DNA from: an uncultured bacterium
GTDB lineage: Bacteria > Actinomycetota > Coriobacteriia > Coriobacteriales > Coriobacteriaceae
NCBI GenBank assembly: GCA_905214435.1
Contig: CAJMMA010000054.1
Location: forward strand, 1 to 12,826
Direction: 5' to 3'
Length of the DNA stretch: 12,826 bases
Notes under the pieces: model-generated
Told to the model about the DNA's origin: nothing
Seen by the model: the letters and a program-made list of their open reading frames with translations, nothing else
Databases searched by the model: none
Shown here: in pieces, positions 6,690-12,182 of the stretch
How the letters are laid out: every line of letters starts with the position of its first letter
Position numbering within the stretch: position 1 is the first letter of the stretch
Position numbers and translations under genes: made by a program

Positions 6690-7424
6690 TTACGCAAGCC
6701 CCAGGTGCGACTTGACCTCGGCGGCACGACGACGGGACACCGGTACCGTCGAGTTCACGCGGTCGAGCCTGAGCTCCATCAACCCCGTGGAGCCAATCTC
6801 AACATTGTGCACGTCTTCCAAATTGACCAGGTAGCTGCGATGAACGCGAATAAAGCCCTCGGAGTCCAAGCGACGCTCGAGCGAAGAGATCGACTCATTG
6901 ATCAGGTACGTTCCCTCGGCGCAGATGGCGTTGCAAAAATCGGCGCGCGCCTCAAAGTAGCAAACGTCTGCGGCGGGAATGAACACCTTTTTGCCCCCGC
7001 GGTCCACCGTCAGACGCAAAGGCTGGCGCGGAGCGTGGATAACACGACGGACGCCCAAGGCCGCCTCGATCTTGTCGAGTGCCTTTGACAGGCGTGCGTC
7101 CTCAACCGGCTTGACGACATAATCGACGGCATCGAGGTTATAGGCATCAGCCGCATACTCGGCAAATGCCGTCACAAACACCACGACCGGCGGCGTCTTT
7201 AGGTTCTGCAGCGTCTCGGCAAGCTCAATTCCCGAGCGACCGGGCATGGTAATGTCTAAAAACAACACGTCGGGCTTGTTCGACAGAATCGACTCCACGG
7301 CTTCGGTGACATTGCCCGCCTCGGCAATATGACCCACACGCGTATCCTTTTCCAATAGATAGCGTAGCTCAGCCCTAATTGGGGGCTCGTCATCAACCAC
7401 CAAGATGTTCCAGCCTTCGGACAT
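6690..7424 (-). CDS. LytTR-family response regulator 2 (RR2)
   Basis: Response regulator of 244 residues paired with HK2, whose stop lies 38 bases upstream. Receiver domain (about 5-125): D11-D12, phospho-acceptor D57 in FLDITMPG, T85 and K105 (VVKPVEDARL). LytTR DNA-binding domain (about 137-244) with F191-I-R-V-H-R-S-Y-L-V-N-L and VPVSRRR. The start ATG has GAGGGG about 9 bases upstream. Much of the receiver matches RR1 almost position for position, so the two arose by duplication or from one recent common ancestor, while the LytTR domains differ more. It probably controls transport or catabolic genes; the permease/amidohydrolase pair directly upstream of HK2 is the natural first candidate, but no target site was proven. 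Confidence 0.93.
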   Translation of the reverse strand: MSEGWNILVVDDEPPIRAELRYLLEKDTRVGHIAEAGNVTEAVESILSNKPDVLFLDITMPGRSGIELAETLQNLKTPPVVVFVTAFAEYAADAYNLDAVDYVVKPVEDARLSKALDKIEAALGVRRVIHAPRQPLRLTVDRGGKKVFIPAADVCYFEARADFCNAICAEGTYLINESISSLERRLDSEGFIRVHRSYLVNLEDVHNVEIGSTGLMELRLDRVNSTVPVSRRRAAEVKSHLGLA

Positions 7425-7462
7425 ATGTGCTTCCCCTCTTTTTCTCTCAATCCAACCGCGTG

Positions 7463-8848
7463 CTACGCCGTCAACGGCGCGGGCTCATGCGGCTCGCCGT
7501 TCAGCTCGACGATGACCTGCGTTCCCACGCCCTCCTGGGACTTCACGCGCATGCCGGAATCTTCTCCGTAAAAGAAATGGATGCGCTGAAGCACGTTGAA
7601 GAGCGCCAGGCCGCAACCTCGCTTGACGGAGCCGTCGGCGGTAATGCTCTCGGGCTCCTCCAGGCGATGCTGCTCAAACAGATGTGCGCAGACCTCTTCG
7701 CTCATACCGATGCCGTCGTCCTCGACGATGATCTCCAAACCGTCATCGGTCTCAAAAGCCCTAACATGAATAGAAAGCGGCTCGGTCTCGCGCTGCGCGT
7801 GCTTGATGCAGTTTTCGAGCAACGGCTGCAAGATAAACGGCGGCACCATGCAATCGCGCACCTCAAAGTCGATATCGACCGAAACGCGCAGACGGCCGTC
7901 GCCATATCGGGCCTGCATAAGATTGATATAACGGGTGCCCTGTTCCACCTCGTGCTCGAGCGTGGTGAGCGTATCGGAATCAGAAAGCGTCTGACGATAG
8001 TAGTTGGAAAAGTCGATCAGCAGCGATCGCGCCTTGTCGGGCTCGGTTCGAACGAGCGACACAATCGTGCTAATGGTATTGAATAGAAAATGCGGGTCGA
8101 CCTGCGACTGCAGGGCGCGTAGCTCAACGCGAGCTGTGAGCTCGTCCTGGCGCTCGAGCTCAAAGCTTGCAAGCTGCGTGGAAATGAGGTCGGCAAAGCC
8201 CGAGGCAAGCGCCGTCTGGCGCATATCGATGCTGCTCAGACGGGGATAATACAGCTCGAGCGTGCCCACGCAATGCCCGCGCACGGTAAGCGGTGCGACA
8301 ATACCGGCGCGCAGGCGCGGAAAGTAGCCACCCGTCTCGGTCGAGGCATCGCGCGAGAACACGCTTTGTTCACCGCTGTTGATCACGTTGAGCGTAGTCC
8401 GCAGCACAACCGGAGTGCCCGCAGGGCATTTTGCCGAGTCCTCGCCCCAGCTCGCCAGCACCTGCTTGCCGTCGGTAAAGCAGATGGCCGAGGCAATGGT
8501 CTCGGAAAGGATGATTTTGGAAGCGCCCAGGGCCGCTTCGGGCGTAAGGCCTCGCGACGTATAGGCGAATATTTTCGATGCGATGGCGAGCGTGCGGTCG
8601 GTAGCGCTCGACGTGAGGTCGTCGGGAACGACAAAGACGTACGAGAAGAAGAAGCATAGCATGACCAAGCCGGCAATGACGACAACGGCCGGAACGGGAT
8701 TGGGATTATCGGTTAAATCCCAGATAAGCAACAGGATAAGCGCCGGAACGACAACACCGAGCAGGATGGCCTGGACCACATGCTGGGCCGTACGAAAGAC
8801 CTTGGTAGAGTTGTAGCTCTTGACCAGAATCAGCCTGTTTAAATCCAC
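7463..8848 (-). CDS. LytS/YpdA-type sensor histidine kinase 2 (HK2)
   Basis: Membrane sensor kinase of 461 residues, paralogue of HK1. Numbering here counts from an ATG two codons upstream. Two hydrophobic helices (about 26-46 and 54-76), a GAF-like region (about 85-225), the His_kinase motif QVDPHFLFNT with H255, and HATPase_c with N348 (N box), D379-D-G-I-G (G1) and R-G-C-G-L-A-L (G2). In HK2 the Asn before Pro-His of the usual NPHFLFN motif is Asp253, while HK1 keeps Asn. I prefer GTG at 8846-8848 as start: the ribosome site AAAAGGGG directly abuts the ATG at 8852-8854 but is 6 bases from the GTG. Upstream lie a terminator-like hairpin, a palindrome and the amidohydrolase gene. The location suggests sensing of the substrate or product of that transport/hydrolysis pair, but the ligand is unknown. 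Confidence 0.92.
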   Translation of the reverse strand: MDLNRLILVKSYNSTKVFRTAQHVVQAILLGVVVPALILLLIWDLTDNPNPVPAVVVIAGLVMLCFFFSYVFVVPDDLTSSATDRTLAIASKIFAYTSRGLTPEAALGASKIILSETIASAICFTDGKQVLASWGEDSAKCPAGTPVVLRTTLNVINSGEQSVFSRDASTETGGYFPRLRAGIVAPLTVRGHCVGTLELYYPRLSSIDMRQTALASGFADLISTQLASFELERQDELTARVELRALQSQVDPHFLFNTISTIVSLVRTEPDKARSLLIDFSNYYRQTLSDSDTLTTLEHEVEQGTRYINLMQARYGDGRLRVSVDIDFEVRDCMVPPFILQPLLENCIKHAQRETEPLSIHVRAFETDDGLEIIVEDDGIGMSEEVCAHLFEQHRLEEPESITADGSVKRGCGLALFNVLQRIHFFYGEDSGMRVKSQEGVGTQVIVELNGEPHEPAPLTA

Positions 8849-8878
8849 CGTCATCCCCTTTTATCTACCGCACCCATA

Positions 8879-8924
8879 GCAATAAAGAGGGCCGCAAGCG
8901 ACCCTCTCCATTGCATTATGCAAT
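8879..8924. repeat. ATTGC/GCAAT half-sites and perfect palindrome upstream of HK2
   Basis: ATTGCAT-T-ATGCAAT (8910-8924) is a perfect 15-base palindrome between the amidohydrolase stop and HK2. A further GCAAT lies at 8879-8883, across the hairpin. The same ATTGC and GCAAT pentamers form the cluster before the GT-HK1-RR1 operon. A -10-like CATAAT (8915-8920, minus strand) lies inside the palindrome, so binding there could block or direct transcription of HK2. Confidence 0.4.
8881..8906 (-). terminator. terminator-like hairpin before HK2
   Basis: The arms 8887-8894 and 8899-8906 pair over 8 bases on the minus strand (one U-G wobble) around a 4-base loop, followed by TTTATT (8881-8886). It lies about 60 bases after the amidohydrolase stop and 26 bases before HK2's first ATG, leaving no room for a separate promoter in between. 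It may end the amidohydrolase message with some read-through, or act in the HK2 leader. Confidence 0.65.
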
Positions 8925-8965
8925 CAAAAACTGTGTTTTACATCCAGCCATCGACAAACGGTATC

Positions 8966-10243
8966 TTAGGCGCTGTATTTGTTGGCCTCGCCAAAGGTGC
9001 CAGCCTCGACGATCCAGCCGTCCTTCATGATGACGTCCATGTTGTCGGTGTTGAGCACGTGGATGTCGGCGGCGACGTCACCGTTGACGACCAGCAGGTC
9101 GGCGCACTTGCCGGCCTCGATGGAACCGGTCTCGTCCTCGATGTGGCACATCTTGGCACCGTTGAGGGTGGCACAGGTGATGGTCTCGACCGGGGTGAAG
9201 CCGATCTTGTCGACAAACTCGTACATCTCCTCGATGGAGCAGGTGCCGTACGGGGTGACGAAGGAGAAGGAGTCGGAGCCGATCGTCATGACGACGCCGC
9301 GCTTCTTGGCCTCGCGCAGGCAGTCGTAGTTGCGCTGCAGCTCCTTCTCGACCAGGGTGCCCTCGTACTTGTCGTGCAGCTCGGGGACGTAGACGGGCGG
9401 ATAGGTGGCGTACCAGGTGGGCAGGAAGGCGATCGTCGGGGTGAAGAAGGTGCCCTGCTCGGCCATGAGGTCCATGGTGCGCTCATCGATATCGAAGCCG
9501 TGAATCAGCTGCTCGCAGCCAAAGCGAACGGAATCGTAGGCAGCGGCGTGGTTGTTGTAGCAGTGGCTCCACACGGGGATGCCGACCATCTTTGCCTCTT
9601 CGACCACGGCCTGGATCTCCTCGGAGCAGTAGTGCTGGTCGCGACCGGAGTCCCAGCGCCAGATGCCGCCACCGGTAGCCCAGATCTTGATGGCATCGGG
9701 GTTCTCGCGCAGGCGACGACGGACGGCCTTGCGCAGATCCCAAGGACCGTCGACCTGGTCGCCCCAGGGGTGCGATTCCTTGTTGAGCTGCTGGCTGCAG
9801 TGGTGGGAGTCGCCGTGGCCGGCAACGCGGCAGAAGCCGAGGCCGGTGGCCAGAACGCGCGGGCCCTTGAAGACGCCCTTGTCGATGCAGTCGCGGATCT
9901 GGATACCAAAGCGGCCGATCTCGCAGACGGTGGTGAGACCGTGGGTGAGGCAGTCGTAGGCCTGCTTGACGGCGACGGCCTGCTTCTCGAGGAGCGGCTG
10001 CATGACCCAGTCGGTGTCATCGTCGGTCAGGTTGCCCGAGAAGTGCAGGTGGGTGTCGATCAGGCCGGGAAGGACGGTCTTGCCGGCCGCGTCGATAACC
10101 TCAACGCCCTCGGGAAGGTCCTGCATGACACCGGCATACTCGATCTTGCCATTGTCGTCGACGAGAACGAGGGAGTTCTCGACCGGCTCGGCACCGGTAC
10201 CGTCGATGAGCTTGCCGCCAACGATTGCATACTTAGTGGACAT
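8966..10243 (-). CDS. metal-dependent amidohydrolase (imidazolonepropionase/prolidase-like)
   Basis: Cytosolic enzyme of the amidohydrolase superfamily, 425 residues, near the normal length. A small N-terminal beta-domain leads into LPGLIDTHLHF with metal ligands H65 and H67. K186 in A-I-K-I-W-A-T-G-G is the expected carboxylated lysine bridging two metals; then come H227 (WSHCYNNH), H248 (LIHGFD) and catalytic D324 (IGSDSF). The D165-G-P-W-D-L-R-K-A-V segment before the lysine resembles the Xaa-Pro/Xaa-Arg dipeptidase-like subgroups. It likely cleaves an amide or peptide-like bond; the exact substrate is not readable. The start has an ideal site (AAGGAGG, about 5 bases away). It follows the APC permease by 131 bases on the same strand, which suggests uptake then hydrolysis of an amino-acid derivative. 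Confidence 0.88.
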   Translation of the reverse strand: MSTKYAIVGGKLIDGTGAEPVENSLVLVDDNGKIEYAGVMQDLPEGVEVIDAAGKTVLPGLIDTHLHFSGNLTDDDTDWVMQPLLEKQAVAVKQAYDCLTHGLTTVCEIGRFGIQIRDCIDKGVFKGPRVLATGLGFCRVAGHGDSHHCSQQLNKESHPWGDQVDGPWDLRKAVRRRLRENPDAIKIWATGGGIWRWDSGRDQHYCSEEIQAVVEEAKMVGIPVWSHCYNNHAAAYDSVRFGCEQLIHGFDIDERTMDLMAEQGTFFTPTIAFLPTWYATYPPVYVPELHDKYEGTLVEKELQRNYDCLREAKKRGVVMTIGSDSFSFVTPYGTCSIEEMYEFVDKIGFTPVETITCATLNGAKMCHIEDETGSIEAGKCADLLVVNGDVAADIHVLNTDNMDVIMKDGWIVEAGTFGEANKYSA

Positions 10244-10273
10244 GGTTCCTCCTTATGGATCCATATAGTGGGC

Positions 10274-10297
10274 GAGGCCGCGTTGGGTTAAGGCCTC
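10274..10297. other. small dyad in the amidohydrolase leader
   Basis: GAGGCC and GGCCTC arms (10274-10279 with 10292-10297) around a 12-base loop. Nearby, TATGGATCCATA (10254-10265) is a perfect 12-base palindrome just before the ribosome site. Neither has a U-tract. They could be operator or mRNA structures near translation start; no promoter box is convincing here. Confidence 0.3.
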
Positions 10298-10316
10298 ACA
10301 AAACTACCCAAGTGGT

Positions 10317-10368
10317 GCCGGGTTCGGTGCGCGGAAGAGAGGGTTCCGCGCACCCGATCCGCCCCGGC
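10317..10368 (-). other. long hairpin between the permease and amidohydrolase genes, no U-tract
   Basis: The core arms GGTGCGCGGAA/TTCCGCGCACC (10326-10336 with 10344-10354) pair perfectly around a 7-base loop. The outer arms GCCGGG/CCCGGC (10317-10322 with 10363-10368) lengthen the stem. It begins 6 bases after the permease stop, like a terminator, but no T-run follows directly on the minus strand (the nearest is GTTTTG about 15 bases on). It may be a partial terminator or an mRNA 3'-end stabiliser that sets different levels of permease and hydrolase. Confidence 0.5.
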
Positions 10369-10374
10369 TAGGCG

Positions 10375-11826
10375 TTATTTTTTGCGGGAATTGGTGAAGG
10401 CCATGAGGGCCAGGCCAATAGCCAGCCAGCCGATCACGATGCTCCACTCCACCATGTTGAGGGAGGCGGGAGAGAACGGGATCACGAGCAGGCCAATGAT
10501 GGTGCCGCAGGCAACGATAGCGAGGCTGATGCCAAACTTGCCGCCGGGCACCTCGTAGGGACGAGGCAGGTCGGGCTCGGTGAAGCGCATGCGCAGGCAA
10601 GCGAGAGCGACCATGCCGCAGGAGAAGATGAAGGCGAGAGCCGACACGTTGGTCAGAGGGATGAGCATGTTCTTGCCCAGGAACGGACCGACGACGGTGA
10701 TGACGCCCAGAACGACGCAGGCGAGCTTGGGAGCGCCGGACTTGGGATCGACCTCGGCGAACTTCTCGGGCAGCTGGCCCTTGCGGCCCATGGCGAGCAT
10801 GATGCGGCTCGTGGCGCCGTAGAAGGAGTTCATCGGGCCCATGGGTCCAAGCGTGGCAATGACGAGCATGGCCAGGTACAGGAGCATGTTGATGCCCTTG
10901 AGGCAGGCAAGCGCGGGAACCGGGCTCTTAACGAACTCATGCCAGTCGAGGATGGTGCCGAACGAGTAGATGCAGACCATGTAGAAGCCGCCTGCGGCCA
11001 GCAGGGCCAGGGAGATGATCTTGCCGAACTTGTTCCAGTTGAGGCCCTCGGCTGCTTCCTCAGCCTGCTGAGGAATGGTGTCGAAGCCGGCATAGAAGAA
11101 CGGGGTCAGAACCAGGACCGAAACGATGCCTGCGAACAGGCTGGTGCCCTCGGTAGCAGGCTTGCCGCCGCCAGCACCGGTGACCTGGGAGAACACGGGC
11201 ATGGCGTTGTCCGGCGAGCCGGTGAACAGCGAGACGCCCATGGCGAGCAGCATGCCGCAGAGCAGGGCCTTGGTCAGGAAGGCCTGCAGCTTGGCGGCTG
11301 AGCTGGCACCGCGGAAGTTGAGGAAGATGACGTAGACTGCAAAGCCGAGCGCGATCAGCGTCGGGAACAGGTAAACGTCGGCGCCCAGGATGGTATAGAG
11401 CTTGACGGCACGCAGCCACTCAAGACCGGGCAGGCTGCCGAACATCTCGGACACGAGGGTCGAGATAGCGATTGCCTCCCACGGGCACAGGATGCCGTTG
11501 CCCAGGGCCAGGAGCCAACCGGTGATATAGCTCAGCGTACGGCCAAAGCTACGATCGACATACTCGACAATGCCGCCCGAGATGGGGATAGCAGCCGTGA
11601 GCTCACCGAAAACAGCTCCGACGGGCACGAGAAAGATTGCACCCAAGAGGAATGCGATCATAGCGGGAACGGGACCGCCGCCCACGACCATCCAGTCGCC
11701 GACCTGCAGAACCCAGCCAGTTCCGATGATGGCACCGAAACCGATGGTGAAGAAGTTCCAGAGCGAAAGCGTTTTCTTCATGCCACCGTTACCTTCGACT
11801 GCAACTTCTGCGTTCTTGTCCGCCAT
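10375..11826 (-). CDS. APC-superfamily amino-acid permease
   Basis: Integral membrane permease of 483 residues with about 12 hydrophobic helices after a short charged N-terminus. APC hallmarks: F30-G-A-I-I-G-T-G37 in helix 1 (substrate-binding Gly-rich turn); G74-E-L-T-A-A-I-P-I-S-G-G in the helix 2/3 region; TPFFYAGFDTIPQQAEE in helix 6; and the YGATSRIMLAMGRKGQLPEK loop followed by S-G-A-P-K. It should import an amino acid, polyamine or related compound with a proton or by exchange; specificity is unknown. The start ATG has a strong site (AAGGAGGGG). It leads the gene set that continues with the amidohydrolase, HK2 and RR2. No clear promoter was found in the hairpin-rich region upstream. 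Confidence 0.9.
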   Translation of the reverse strand: MADKNAEVAVEGNGGMKKTLSLWNFFTIGFGAIIGTGWVLQVGDWMVVGGGPVPAMIAFLLGAIFLVPVGAVFGELTAAIPISGGIVEYVDRSFGRTLSYITGWLLALGNGILCPWEAIAISTLVSEMFGSLPGLEWLRAVKLYTILGADVYLFPTLIALGFAVYVIFLNFRGASSAAKLQAFLTKALLCGMLLAMGVSLFTGSPDNAMPVFSQVTGAGGGKPATEGTSLFAGIVSVLVLTPFFYAGFDTIPQQAEEAAEGLNWNKFGKIISLALLAAGGFYMVCIYSFGTILDWHEFVKSPVPALACLKGINMLLYLAMLVIATLGPMGPMNSFYGATSRIMLAMGRKGQLPEKFAEVDPKSGAPKLACVVLGVITVVGPFLGKNMLIPLTNVSALAFIFSCGMVALACLRMRFTEPDLPRPYEVPGGKFGISLAIVACGTIIGLLVIPFSPASLNMVEWSIVIGWLAIGLALMAFTNSRKK

Positions 11827-11933
11827 TGTTCCCCTCCTTTCCTTATTGACGCCTCTTTGACGTCACCCTTTGCGCGGTCTGTTTTGCCGCGCGCTTTTAT
11901 TTCGTGGCTTTACAATACGGCCTTGGCACAGCA

Positions 11934-11988
11934 GCGCCGCTTGTGGCTCGACCGAAGGCAGAACTGCAAAACGAGCGGCGCCGTTTTT
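11934..11988 (+). terminator. plus-strand Rho-independent terminator with no gene before it
   Basis: The arms GCGCCGCTTGT (11934-11944) and ACGAGCGGCGC (11971-11981) pair over 11 bases on the plus-strand RNA, with one U-G wobble, then CG and TTTTT (11984-11988). On the minus strand the wobble becomes an A-C mismatch and no T-run follows. Upstream on the plus strand there is only the permease in antisense, so this could end a small RNA or an antisense transcript. A TACAAT at 11911-11916 is a possible -10 box without a good -35. Confidence 0.5.
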
Positions 11989-12060
11989 GGGACGAACGGC
12001 GGAAGACGTCATTCGTCTTGGACGCTTTCATCTTGTCTGCTTTTGAAGACCTGTTGCCGT

Positions 12061-12091
12061 GACGCTTGGCGCGCGGCGCGGCAACGTTCAT
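12061..12091 (+). promoter_or_regulatory. candidate LytTR-type direct repeat
   Basis: GACGCTTGG (12061-12069), 13 bases of spacer, then AACGTTCAT (12083-12091). The second copy fits the published LytTR consensus ([TA][AC][CA]GTTN[AG][TG]) at every defined base; the first misses two positions. The 13-base spacing is the one expected for two LytTR domains side by side. It lies about 95-120 bases before the C39 peptidase start. The dyad at 12053-12085 overlaps it. Chance occurrence cannot be excluded. Confidence 0.35.
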
Positions 12092-12182
12092 ACCATTTGT
12101 CAGGCTTTTGGCGCACATGCCCATGTGTCGTGCATCTTTTTATGTAGGATAGACAAGTTACACATGAGGCAAGGTGATTCGA

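Larger units (their letters stand above)
11827..12182. other. hairpin-rich divergent intergenic region
   Basis: This region separates the leftward permease from the rightward C39 peptidase gene and holds no convincing gene. Visible structures include GCGCGG/CCGCGC near 11875-11892 followed on the plus strand by a T-rich run; the plus-strand terminator at 11934-11988; GCCGTT/AACGGC at 11980-12000; AAGACG/CGTCTT at 12003-12019; GTTGCCG/CGGCAAC at 12053-12085; and CACATG-CC-CATGTG at 12114-12127. Promoters for both neighbours must be here, but none stands out. A 75-codon minus-strand frame (11897-12124) looks spurious. Confidence 0.6.

Noticed and set aside
8918..10291. 457-codon open frame on the plus strand covering the whole amidohydrolase gene
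   Set aside because: It is the antisense shadow of a gene with strong G/C third positions. Its translation is a repetitive Gly/Val/Asp/Leu-rich string with no motif, while the minus strand encodes a complete metal-site enzyme with an ideal ribosome site.
11897..12124. 75-codon minus-strand frame between the permease and the C39 gene
   Set aside because: Very basic, no ribosome site and no family resemblance; it runs through four hairpins. It would also occupy the promoter region of the permease.
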